A stretch of 64,000 nt of DNA from Catonia carolina. Taxonomy: Eukaryota > Arthropoda > Insecta > Hemiptera > Achilidae. The stretch is from NCBI GenBank assembly GCA_035578175.1, contig JAQMRL010000021.1:2366323-2430322 (forward strand). The letters run 5' to 3'. The notes beneath the pieces were generated by a model. It saw only the letters and a list, made by a program, of their open reading frames with translations. It was not told the origin of the DNA and made no database searches. Shown in pieces: positions 54,315 through 64,000 of the stretch. Position numbers and translations under genes: made by a program. Each line of letters starts with the position of its first letter. Position 1 is the first letter of the stretch.

Positions 54315-54998
54315 CATTAGGGATTAACAAAAAAAACTTCATAAATATTAATCAAATTTCTAAAATTAAATGAAAAACTAAAATGTGAAATTTCAATAAA
54401 TACTTTTAAAATATTTAAATTGAAAATTAAATTAACTTTAAAATTCTAGCGTAGTATTTTATACAAGATTGTAAAATCAATTCATGTAAAACAATACCTA
54501 AAGAGTTTAAGTTAAGCATTTAAAAGTTAAGTTCATTTCATTTCGTTTATTAGTGGTCGATGGGCATCCATTTTAAAAAGTAATTTTATGCTAAAAGGCA
54601 TATGATGTCAAATAAGCATAACAAAGCACGTGTCTGCATTTAAAAAATCATTTTGGCGTTAAACTTTTGTTTTAATACATTCTGTCGTATTATATATATG
54701 AGAGTGAGAGTGAGAGAGCGAGAGGGGGAGGGAGGGAGAGAGAGAGAGAGACCTTGTTGCAGAGTTTAATATTCCATAACGAACGTTTTACATAACGTTT
54801 TTAACGAAGAACCAGACGTATGGGATACATATTTTGTTGTAATTTCACCATATGGTAAGGTGTGAAGGTGTGTTTATTTACGGGCCAAAAACACATAAAA
54901 TTCAATACTAAATTTTCATCATGGTGTTGTACCATATCAATCTGTTTATAGGCCTAATCGAAGTTATAGAAAATTAAAAACCTTACAACATTTTTTTA
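54315..54998. other. AT-rich stretch with GA microsatellite
   Basis: A (GA)n-type run lies at 54700-54751. The rest is AT-rich with no gene recognised. Confidence 0.5.
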
Positions 54999-55121
54999 AG
55001 TATTTTTATTTACATAGCCTAGTTCAGAGACAATTACTGATTTTCCGTACCTACTTTTAAGTCGGAAAAGAAATGATTTTTATTTTGCGTCATCACTCAT
55101 GGTAAAAATTATGTCATGTTT
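54999..55121 (-). repeat. Flank duplication F8, copy a (old HINE piece)
   Basis: A diverged inverted HINE 5' segment (CATAGCCTAGTTCAGAGACAATTACTG...CATGTTTTT) whose relative is at 56137-56259 beyond a younger HINE. Confidence 0.65.
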
Positions 55122-55255
55122 TTACTTTCTCTTGCGTATATGAATATATAGAAAGGAAAGTATTGTTTTCTTGTCGATTTTAAGAAATCGAGTTTCCACC
55201 GGATTTACACGTTTTCAGACCCCCTGAATCCAAAAAAGCATGTTTTTAGCGATTG

Positions 55256-55286
<31 letters not shown>

Positions 55287-56136
55287 AACAGAATATCTCA
55301 AGAACGGAACATCGGACGAACTTGAAACTTAACTTAGATACCACTACCGGAACCGACACGAACATTTTCATCACAATCGGTCCACCGGAAGTAGTAGGTT
55401 ATTCGTGTAATTTTTCACTGTTTTGCAATTTTCTCAAAAACTGGTCCTACGATTTTTTTAAAAATCGCCTCATTTTCTAATTTTTTTCCTCTACAAGATA
55501 GCGTAGGCGCCATGTTTGCTGAAATCCTTGGTGAGGCTGTTTTCAAGAAAAAATTGTTCTTTTAAGATTACGGATTTATATTGCATTTTAACGCAAAAAT
55601 GTATATAATAAAAGTTGCAGAGAATTTACAATCCTACAAGTTTTGTTTCTAACATTTTGTTTGTATAACGTTTAGTTTAGCGGTACTTAGCGATTTTCTA
55701 TTTTTCTCTCACGGAAACGTGTGAAAAGTCGATTTTTTTAAGATTTCGGCCTTAGTATGCATTTTACGGCCTCTACCTCTACCTCTTCAAATTCCACCTC
55801 TACCTCTTCTGTTCTTAAATGATTCAGTCATTTAATTGAAAGTGTATATAATCAAATTTATAGGAAAAAGTGTATATAATCAAATTTATAGGAAATTAAA
55901 ATATCTGCAAATTTTATTTCAAGCATTTTTCTCTACAAAAGCTAGTCTAGCGTGAAAGAGTGATTTTCCGTATTTTTAAGCCAAACTGAGGTTGATTTTC
56001 ATTTTGCGTCTTTCACTCATGATTAAAATTAGGTTATGTTTATTAAGGTTGGTTTTTTGTTTATTTCTAATGTGAGGTTTATTGTTAATTAGTTGCATTG
56101 GCAAGATAAAGTCGTGTGAGTGTTAACACCAGATTT
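55122..56136 (-). mobile_element. HINE, full copy with SINE-A scrap
   Basis: Inverted copy, GT tract 55258-55286. Within it 55767-55838 is a scrap of SINE-A (ACCTCTTCTGTTCTTAAATG...TTTAATTG) and a short local duplication (AGTGTATATAATCAAATTTA) follows. Confidence 0.8.
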
Positions 56137-56259
56137 TTAAGCATTTTTCTCTACAGAGCCTAGTTTATAGGCAATTACTGATTTTTCGAATTTTAAAGTC
56201 GGAACAGAAAATGATTTTCAATTTGTGTCATTCACTCATGATAAATAATGTTATGTTTT
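56137..56259 (-). repeat. Flank duplication F8, copy b
   Basis: Second copy of the old HINE piece (CAGAGCCTAGTTTATAGGCAATTACTG). Confidence 0.6.
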
Positions 56260-56261
56260 CC

Positions 56262-56511
56262 CGGCCTTCGGGCCAGCCCAGTCAGTCAGCGGTAGAAAGT
56301 CGCTATTATTTGTTAAGTAACACCGATTGAGCAAGCGAATTTGTATGGTGACCAGCTGACAGCCATCCGTGAACGAACTCTACTGGGGGTCCCTGTTCAA
56401 ACTCACACCTTATCCACGTCAAAATAATAATACAGCCAAAAGCAGCGATAAAATTGGGTAGTTGTCAACAATGTACAGTTCCCGATATCAAAATAAAAGC
56501 TAAAAAAAAAA
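56262..56511 (+). mobile_element. SINE-C
   Basis: 250-bp element, also at 60159-60403, from CGGCCTTCGGGCCAGCCCAG to CCCGATATCAAAATAAAAG and an A tail. B-box-like TGTTCAAACTC (56395-56405) hints at a Pol III promoter. Target duplication GTTTTCC (56255-56261, 56512-56518). Confidence 0.7.
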
Positions 56512-56532
56512 GTTTTCCATTTTACATTGTTT

Positions 56533-56925
56533 GTTGTTTAGGTCATCAGCCAAAAGGCTGGTTTGAACCTGTAGAGGTTTTACTAAGTAAAACAAGGAGT
56601 GAGGTGGTTTACAATTGCCACAACTCACTGAGTGGAAAAGTACGCTAATCAGCATACCGGGCCCTCTGAAAAGCACATATTTTCCACTCTGTAAATGACA
56701 CCTTCACTTCATTCACCACAGGGTTTGGCTGCATAATGAAATTCATTACTTTCAGAGGAGATTTCTCTGATTAGTGTCTTTTACACCTCTACCTCTTCTG
56801 TTCTTAAATGATTCAGTCATTTAATTGGCTGACCATGTGATGCGAAACAGAACTATTTATTTTAGCCCTGCAACTAACAGATTGAGTGTAAATAATTTGA
56901 CACTCCACCTGTCTGTTATGGGCAG
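56533..56925 (-). mobile_element. SINE-A, full copy
   Basis: Inverted; target duplication TTACATTGTTT (56522-56532, 56926-56936). Confidence 0.9.
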
Positions 56926-56999
56926 TTACATTGTTTACTAATGATTGAACATAAGTTATATGGTACATTATCTACATTGGCAAGAGAACGTCATGTGAA

Positions 57000-57365
57000 T
57001 GTTTCACACCAATTTTTTTTCTTCTTAAATATCATTGCTGCAAATTATTCCCTCCCTTTTTTATTTGTATTATATTCGTATCGTATTGTTAAGACGCCTG
57101 GTGACATTATTAGTAGAAGATAAGAGACCTATATTTCAAGTATCTTTTGTGTTTTGCGCATGCGTGAATATCTTTAATATACTACATTTTTTGTATTTGA
57201 TTCATGTTCATTCATTTTTATATTGGAATGTCTTAATCTTTACAACATCAATGAAGCTTTATTAATTTTATTATCTACTTCTATCATTGAATATTATGTG
57301 AATTTTACCGAACAAAATTTCCAGAAATATTTTTGTAAATACAAAAAAATATTTTTGTAAATGTT
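57000..57365. other. Unassigned AT-rich stretch
   Basis: Begins after a worn inverted HINE-like 5' end (TGGCAAGAGAACGTCATGTGAATGTTTCACACC, 56974-57011). No gene recognised. Confidence 0.4.
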
Positions 57366-57372
57366 TTTTTGC

Positions 57373-57641
57373 AATGAGTCCTCGACTGGTTTGATGCTGT
57401 TCTCTAAACTGTTCTATCTTGCGTAAGTCGTCTTATATATCTACCTACCTGTAACACCCTACATCTTTTGTAATTTGCTTTAAATATTCTAACCTCTGCC
57501 TCCCTCTACAATTTACTCCCTCAATATTACCCTCCATTATTGATAGCCCAATACACCTGGATGTCTTAAGATATGCCCCACTCACTAGCCTATCCCTTCT
57601 TCTGGTAAGATGCTTCAATATACTTCTTTTTTCATCCACTC
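57373..57641 (-). pseudogene. LINE 3' end fragment (same family as 44502)
   Basis: Minus strand encodes DEKRSILKHLTRRRDRL...IMEGNIEGVNCRGRQRLEY...QITKDVGCYR and a 3' tail with ATCAAACCAGTCGAGGACTC, closely matching 45470-45730. It is 5'-truncated and has one small frame disruption. Confidence 0.85.
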
Positions 57642-57645
57642 ATCT

Positions 57646-58041
57646 GTTGTTTAGGTCAACAGCCAAAAGGCTGGTTTGAACCTGTAGAGGTTTTACTAAG
57701 TAAAACGAGGAGTGAGGTGGTTTACCATTGCCTTCCTCACTGAATGGAAAAGTACACTTATCAGCATGCCGGGCCCTCTGAAAAGCACATATTTTCCACT
57801 CTGCAAATGACACCTTCACTTCATTCACCACAGGGTTAGGCTGTATAATGAAATTCATTACTTTCAGAGGAGATAACTCTGATTAGTGTCTTTTACACCT
57901 ACCTACCTCTTCTGTTCTTAAATGATTCAGTCATTTAATTGGCTGATCATGTGACAAGAAACAGAACTATTTATTTTAGCCCTGCAACTAACAGATTGAG
58001 TGTAAATAATTTGACACTCCTCCTGTCTGTTATGGGCACAT
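57646..58041 (-). mobile_element. SINE-A, full copy
   Basis: Inverted; target duplication CTCATCT (57639-57645, 58042-58048). It sits at the junction of two LINE fragments. Confidence 0.85.
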
Positions 58042-58048
58042 CTCATCT

Positions 58049-58845
58049 ACTTGCAGTTTAAAAATAAACATAACGTTAAAGAAAGTAGAGAAGTGGATGT
58101 ATTTATTCATAATAATAGTTTAGAGCATGTAGAAACAGTGAAGTTCCTGGGCGTATCTCTAGATAGATCTTTGTCTTGGGACTTCTATATCAATCAAGTT
58201 TGTAGTAAAATATCATCTGGGGTATTTGCACTAAAACAAATCGCCAGATTAAATGATAAAAAATTACTAATGGCAGCTTATCATGGCCTCATTCTGTCTC
58301 ATATCCGTTATGGTATTTTAGTATGGGGTAATTCTAGCATGGGTAATATGAATAGGGTTTTTAAAATTCAAAAGAAAGCTATTAGGTGTATGGTGGGAGC
58401 TAACCAGCTAACCTCATGCAGGCCACTATTTAAGGAGCTTAAATTGCTTACAGTTCCCTCCCTCTACATTTTTGAGGTGATTATGTATGTTAGGCAAAAT
58501 AAATTTATGCAGAATTTCAATGTTCACAATCACAACACGAGAAACAGGAATAATTATCATGTGGCTAATCACTCCACAAAATTGTTTGAACAAAAACCTA
58601 CTTATGCAGGGAGAAAATTCATGAATAAATTACTCCAATCTTTAAAGTGTTGTGAGGATTTGAATTCCTTTAAAAAAAATCTGAAAAATTACTTGATCAG
58701 TGAAACGTTTTATAGCGTACAAGAATTTCTTTCTTGATAGTAGTGATACATTGTGTGATTCTTATATGTATTTCAGGTGTTATATCTGACGACATGTCCT
58801 ATACTCCTCCTGGAGTCTCCAGGGCGCAAAAAAAAAAAAAAAAAA
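58049..58845 (+). pseudogene. LINE reverse transcriptase C-terminal fragment
   Basis: The open frame to 58737 holds HVETVKFLGVSLDRSLSWD, KISSGVFALKQIA, AAYHGLILSHIRYGILVWG and KIQKKAIRCM, typical of the C-terminal region of Jockey/CR1-type reverse transcriptases, after the catalytic domain. The 3' UTR ends CTCCAGGGCGC and (A)19 (58828-58846). 5'-truncated. The same family supplied the insert at 26358-26717. Confidence 0.8.
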
Positions 58846-58929
58846 ATCTAACAACCTCTAAATTACTTAATTTGTCCAACCATTTAATTTTCAACATTTT
58901 CCTATAACACCAACTGTATTTTATTTTAC

Positions 58930-59062
58930 AACTTTCATTTTAATAATTCTTATCATCTATAGAGCTTAGTTTAGCGTCAATTAGTGATTTTCCCCATTTT
59001 TAAGTCGGAACAGAAGTTGATTTTAATTTTGTGTCATTCACTCATGATTAGAATTAAGTTAA
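58930..59062 (-). mobile_element. Old HINE 5' remnant
   Basis: Diverged inverted HINE 5' segment (GAGCTTAGTTTAGCGTCAATTAG...CATTCACTCATGATTAG). Confidence 0.6.
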
Positions 59063-60012
59063 AAATCTGGTGTGACACTTACGCAAATTTCTCTTGCCAA
59101 TGCAAATGATTAATAATAAACCTAACATTATTAATAAAATATTAAAAATAAACAAAAACTAACCACAGAAACATAACTTTATTTTAATCACGAGTGAATG
59201 ACGCAAAATGACAATCGAACTCAGTTTGGCTTAAAAATACGGAAAATCACGCTTTCACGCTAAACTAGGCTCTGTAGAGAAAAATGCTCTAAACAAAAGT
59301 TGTAGATCTTTTAATTTTCTATAACTTTTATTATATACACTTTTGTCGTAAAATGCATACTAAGACCGAAATGTTAAAAAAATCGATTTTTCTCACGTTT
59401 TCGTGAGAAAAAAAACAGAAAATCGCAAATTACCGCTAAACTAAGCGTTATACAAAAAAATGTTTGAAACAAAAGTTGTAGGTTTTTAAATTCTCTACAA
59501 CTTTTATTATATAAGTTTTTGCGCTAAAATTTATATTAAAGCCGTAATCTTAAAAAAACAACGTTTTTACGTGAAAACAGCCTCACCGAGAATTTCAGCA
59601 AACATGGCGCCTACCCTATCTTGTAGAGAATAAAAAATTGAGTAAAATAGGCGATTTTAAAAAACATCGTAGGACCAGTTTTTGAGAAAATCGCAAAAAA
59701 CTGAAAAATTATACGAATAAACTACTACTTCCGGTTGACCGATTTTGATGAAAATGTTCGTGTCGCGTCCGGTAGTGGTATGTAACTTAAGTTTCAAGTT
59801 TCAAGTTCGTACGATGTTCCGTTCTTGAGATATTCTGTTCACACACACACACACAGACACACAGACACACACACACAGACCAACCGCTAAAAACATGTTT
59901 TTTGGGTTCAGGGGGTCTGAAAACGTATAGATCCGGTGAAAACTCGATTTCGAAAAATCGACATGAAAACAATACTTTCCTTCCTATATATTCATATAGG
60001 CAAGAGAAAGTA
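59063..60012 (+). mobile_element. HINE, full copy
   Basis: Full copy with CA/GACA tract 59840-59878; followed with no spacer by another HINE. Confidence 0.85.
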
Positions 60013-61062
60013 AAACTAACCTCAATAAACAGAACCTAATTTTAATTATGAGTGAAAGACGCAAAATGAAAATCAACCTCAGTTTGGCTTAAAAAACGGA
60101 AAATAACTCTTCAGGCTAAACTACGCTCTGTAGAAAAAAATGCTCTAAATCAATGTTGGCCTTCGAGCCAGTCCAGTCAGTCAGCTGGTGGAAAGTCGCT
60201 ATTATTTGTTAAGTAACACCGGTTGGGCAAGCGACTTTGTATGGTGACCAGTTGACAGCCATCCATGAACAAACTCTACTGGGGGTCCCTGTTCAAACTC
60301 ATGTCTAATCAACGTCAAAAATACAGTAATAGCAGCGATCAAATTGGGTAGTTGTCAACAATGTACAGTTCCCGATAACAAAATAAAAAAAATAAATAAA
60401 AAAATCTATGTTGTAGATCTTTTAATTTCCTATAAATTGATTATACACACTTTTGTCATAAAATGCATAATAAGGCTGAAATCTTTAAAAAATCAATTTT
60501 TTTTCAAGATTTCGTGAGAAAAAACAGAAAATCGCTAATTACCGCTAAACTAAGCTTACACAAAAAAATGTTTGAAATAAAAGTTGTAGAATTTTTAATT
60601 CTCTACAACTTTTACTAGATACAATATTATGCTAACATTTTCGTAAAAAAAACCAATTTTTTTACGAAAAAACAACCTCACCAAGAATTTCAGCAGACAT
60701 GGCGCCTACCCTATCTTGTAGAGCATAAAAGATTTAGTAAATAAGGCGATTTTTAAAAAAATCGTAGGAGCCGTTTTTGAGAAACTCGCAAAAAAGTGAA
60801 AAATGACACAAATAAACTACTACTTCCGGTTGACTGATTTTGATGAAAATGTTGTTGTCAAGCTCTTTAGTGGTATCTAACTTAAGTTTCAAGTTTCAAG
60901 TTCGTACGATGTTCCGTTCTTGAGATATTCTGTACACACACACACACACAGACCAGTCGCTAAAAACATGGATTCAGGGGTCTGAAAACGTGAAGAGTGG
61001 TTTTGTTAAAATCGGCATGAAAACAATACTTTCCCTTCTATATATAGGCAAGAGAAAGTAAA
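60013..61062 (+). mobile_element. HINE lacking first 75 bp, with nested SINE-C
   Basis: Begins AACTAACCTCAATAAACA, i.e. inside the 5' region, directly after the preceding HINE, and ends GGCAAGAGAAAGT. SINE-C is inserted at 60159-60403. Confidence 0.85.
60159..60403 (+). mobile_element. SINE-C
   Basis: Second copy; target duplication ATCAATGTTG / ATCTATGTTG (60149-60158, 60404-60413). Tail of A-rich AATAAATAAAA. Confidence 0.75.
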
Positions 61063-61075
61063 AATATAATCATTA

Positions 61076-61799
61076 AATATAGGTTGTAAATATTCGTTTT
61101 ATTTACAATGGCAAGATAAAGTCGTGTTAGAGTTTCAGACTAGATTTTTTTTAATATCAACGGAGTTGAACTACTACAAAAAAAATGAATATTTTGTCAC
61201 AATAGGAAACAAATTCAGAATAAATATTACAATACCCACATGTCGTGTAACATATTTTTGTTTTGAGTGACTGTTTCCCCTCAAACTTTTTTTTTTTAAT
61301 ACACACGTGTGTGCGTGTGTGTGTGTTTGCGAGTGCGTGTGTGATTGTGCTGTTCGTTATTTGTTAGCATTAAAGTTGAAACGAACTGATTTTCTAAATT
61401 TAAGTGAGAGATTTCAAATGTGTTATTAATTTTATTATTAATTCCAATTTATATCAGCCTATATAAGGTATTCACCATGTTTAACTAGGTTATCTAATAA
61501 ATTATTATTTTGTGATTGAGTAAGGATGTGTGTGTGTGTGTTTTGCGTGTGCGTGTGTGAATGTGTTGTTCGTTATTTGTTAGCATTTAAGTTGCTAATC
61601 AGTGGGTTAGTAGCTTATCCACTGATAAATTTTCAATATTTAGCTGTATTACTTATTGTTCATACATGAACAGATTGTAATTTTTCATTTATGTTCAAAT
61701 AAAAAAAAAAAAAAAAAAAAAAAAAATACACTGACGTGATTATGTTCAGTAGAGTGAGAAAAAAGTGTTGTCAGTACGGTGTATATAAAATGGTCATAC
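61076..61799. repeat. Flank duplication F9, copy a
   Basis: ATAGGTTGTAAATATTCG ... GTCATACGTTGTGTTG, also at 63484-63790. Copy a holds an extra about 410 bp (61300-61725) with GT-rich parts and a 43-base A run (61699-61727 region). It begins with a worn inverted HINE 5' end (CAATGGCAAGATAAAGTCG). Confidence 0.75.
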
Positions 61800-62527
61800 G
61801 TTGTGTTGTGTGTGTGTGTGTGTGCGTGCGCGTGTGTGTGTGTGTATGAACAGAATATCTCAAGAACGGAACATCGTACGAACTTGAAACTTAAAACTTC
61901 AGTTACATACCACTACCGGACCCGACACGAACATTCTCATCAAAATCGGTCAACCGGAAGTAGTAGTTTATTCGTGTAATTTTTCAATTTTTTGCGATTT
62001 TCTCATAAACTGGCCTTACGATTTTTTTAAAAATCGCCTGGTTTACTAAATATTTTATGCTCTATAAGATAGGGTAGGCGCCATGTTTGCTGAAATCCTT
62101 GGTGAGGTAAAAGAAGGTTCAAGTAAAAATATTGTTTTTTTAAGATTACGGCTTTTTCATGAATTTGAACGCAAAAATGCATATATAATAAAAGTTGTAG
62201 AGAATTTAAACTGCTGCAACTTATATTTCAAACATTTTTTTGTATAACGTTTAGTTTAGTGGTAATTAGCGATTTGCTGTTTTTTTCTCACGAAAACGTG
62301 TGAAAAATAAATGTTTTTTTAAGATTTCGGGCTTAGTATGCATTTTATGATAAAAGTGTATATAATCAAATTTATAGAAAATTAAAAGAACTACAATTTT
62401 TGTTTAAAACATTTTTCTCTACAGAGTTTGGTTTAGCGTGAAAGAATGATTTTCCGTATTTTTAAGCCAAACTAAGGTTGATTTTCATTTTGCGTCATTC
62501 ACTCATGATTAGAATTAGGTTAAAATA
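61800..62527 (-). mobile_element. HINE lacking 3' end
   Basis: Inverted copy from the GT tract (61808-61845) to near the 5' end; the 3' hairpin and subterminal repeat are missing, so it is joined to F9 at the microsatellite. Cut on the right by the Tc1-like element. Confidence 0.8.
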
Positions 62528-62529
62528 TA

Positions 62530-63470
62530 GGGTGATTCAAAAAGAGCGCCGGTTTTGATATATCAAATTAAGAGATTTATTTTATTGAAAAACTGAAAAT
62601 TAATACATCAACAAGTTCATCTTACCTTCCGATTTTATGTATGAAAAATGATGTCATGCATGTGTCCTCCTCTACTGCGCTGGCACGCATCAACTCTGTC
62701 CATGAAATTGGATATTACTGCACGACAAGTTTCGACTATGTGGGACAAGTTTCCGTATGTGGGGTTTTCTAAACCCCACATACGGCAGTTCTGTTTATTA
62801 ACAAAACCGTTTAAGTGGAAGTGCGCCTCATCACTGAAAATGATTTTGTTTGCGAAGGTGTCATCATCCTGCCGTTTTCTCAATACCCAGTCAACAAACT
62901 GTCGTCTCTTCTGGTGGTCTGCCACTTTCAAATGTTGCGTCAACTGAATTTTATACGGGTGATATTGGAGATCGTACCGAAGAATTCTCCGTACAGAAGA
63001 ACATCTTAAACCCAATTGTTGAGAACGGCGACGTATTGATTTTGCTGGGCTAACAGCCACACTGTCACGAACCAATGCAACGTTCTGCTCAGTTCGGCCA
63101 GAACGACGACGTCCAGAACTTTTAAGGTCGACTGTTGAACCCGTCTCAAAAAACTTTTTCATGAGCCTGCGAACTGTTGATTCATTCGGTGCTTCATACG
63201 TCCTAGAGTACCGCGAAGTCGCCTGACAGTAGCCGCATAACTCTCTCCACTCTGGTAAAATGTTTTGACGATTAACACTCGTTGTGCAATAGTAAACTTC
63301 TCCATGGTTAGACACAGATTGCGAGAGTACTACACTGCGAACAAGAGAAACTACAACTGAATCGTCAATCGGAATGTTCTCCGAAATAGAAATGAGGTCT
63401 AACAATGTTGCCAACCGATAAACAAAAATTTACCAGCCGTTTAAAAACCGGCGCTCTTTTTGAATCACCC
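62530..63470 (-). mobile_element. Tc1/mariner-like element, core deleted
   Basis: Perfect 27-bp terminal inverted repeats (start GGGTGATTCAAAAAGAGCGC) flanked by TA (62528-62529, 63471-63472). It carries one transposase relic on the minus strand. The catalytic centre is lost at a hairpin (62753-62785). Confidence 0.9.
62635..63305 (-). pseudogene. Tc1/IS630-type transposase, deleted and frameshifted
   Basis: The true start is probably the ATG at 63305-63303 (MEKFTIAQRVLIVKTFYQSG), not the longer frame from 63414. A one-base shift near 63200 changes frame before EAPNESTVRRLMKKF. Next come a second helix-turn-helix (SGRRRSGRTEQN...SIRRRSQQLG) and the start of the DDE domain with the first catalytic Asp in FSDEAHFHLNG. 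After NCRMWGLENPTYG the middle of the domain with the second and third acidic residues is gone; the frame continues in the family C-terminus CQRSRGGHMHDIIFHT. Inactive. Confidence 0.85.
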
Positions 63471-63483
63471 TATATTATAAAAC

Positions 63484-63805
63484 ATAGGTTGTAAATATTG
63501 GTTTTATTTACAATGGCAAGAGAAAGTCGTGTGAGAGTTTCAGAACTTTTTTTTTAATATCAATGAAGTTGAACTACGACAAAAAAATGAATATTTGTCA
63601 CAATAGGAAACAAATTCAGAATAAATATAAACACACGTTGTCGTGCAACATATTTTTGTTTTGAGTGACTGTTTCCCCTCCAACGTTTTTCTTTTTTTAA
63701 TACAGTGAAGTGATTATGCTCAGTAGAGTGAGAAAAAAGTGTTGTCAGTACGGTGTCTATAAAATGGTCATACGTTGTGTTGTGTGTGTGTGTGTGTGTG
63801 TGCGT
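63484..63805. repeat. Flank duplication F9, copy b
   Basis: Shorter F9 copy, ending in a GT tract (63780-63806) that continues into unique sequence. Confidence 0.75.
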
Positions 63806-63806
63806 G

Positions 63807-64000
63807 TGAAGGAAAAAGTTGAATACAGCTTCATTAGTTGAAGAGGTTATACATTAATATTAAGTTCACCAACAACAGGTGTCTCTCTCTCCGGTTCTTT
63901 AATTACCTCTTCTAATAACAATGTCTCTATGTACACCACCACAAACTAACACTAACATAGCAGACATGAAACAAACAATTCACACACGTGTCAAATTGAT
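63807..64000. other. Unassigned end of window
   Basis: No gene or repeat recognised. Confidence 0.4.

Noticed and set aside
63306..63414. Longer N-terminus (MATLLDLISISENIP...) for the Tc1-like transposase
   Set aside because: Another frame from 63305 encodes a family-like N-terminus (MEKFTIAQR), so the longer frame up to about 63200 is out of frame and not protein.

Overview
The window is AT-rich eukaryotic DNA, most likely from an insect or other arthropod. The grounds are arthropod-type mobile elements (mariner, pogo, piggyBac-like, arthropod-style LINEs, tRNA-derived SINEs) and introns with GT-AG borders. The species cannot be named. I found no convincing host protein gene. Nearly everything recognisable is a mobile element, or host DNA duplicated around one.

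The dominant repeat is a family of about 0.9-1.0 kb present in more than 35 full or partial copies on both strands. It has an 11-17 bp hairpin-bearing 5' terminus, a 13-bp subterminal inverted repeat (ACTTTCTCTTGCC near the 5' end, GGCAAGAGAAAGT at the 3' end), an 18-nt hairpin next to the 3' end and an internal (GT)n/(CA)n tract. This matches non-autonomous Helentron/HINE (DINE-1-like, rolling-circle) elements. I call them HINEs here and write them 5'->3' from TCTGGTGTGAAACACTCACA to the GGCAAGAGAAAGT end.

The most striking pattern is that many HINEs lie between direct copies of 70-300 bp of flanking DNA (F-HINE-F, or F-HINE-F-HINE-F). The F borders coincide with the HINE ends, and the count of F copies is usually one more than the HINE count. 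I see this at 7986-10145, 12716-14034, 22111-23282, 38214-40265 and 43146-45938, and in less tidy form at 29583-32272, 46143-50088, 54999-56259 and 61076-63805.

Other layers: (1) a 390-400 bp SINE with an AAC-type tail, in about ten copies with 5-12 bp target duplications, sharing a 3' hairpin tail with a LINE at 44502-45748; (2) smaller tRNA-derived SINEs; (3) DNA transposons with clean ends, namely a pogo/Tigger element (16031-17524), two inside-out mariner composites (10225-11160 and 52623-54312, the latter carrying five 191-bp repeats of the transposase C-terminus), a Tc1/mariner-like element lacking its catalytic core (62530-63470), a piggyBac-like element (24102-26014) and a TTAA MITE (14035-14898); (4) 5'-truncated LINEs; (5) three copies of an unusual element carrying a histone-type mRNA 3' stem-loop, two of them with a TATA box (1566-2256, 6130-6584, 34150-34771).

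Nesting gives relative ages: HINEs are hosts for SINEs, the histone-stem-loop element and a LINE-bearing duplication; SINEs are hosts for a mariner; the piggyBac-like element hosts both a HINE and a SINE. All transposase and reverse-transcriptase reading frames seen are truncated, frameshifted or catalytically incomplete, so the window holds decayed or non-autonomous copies whose enzymes must be, or have been, supplied elsewhere.
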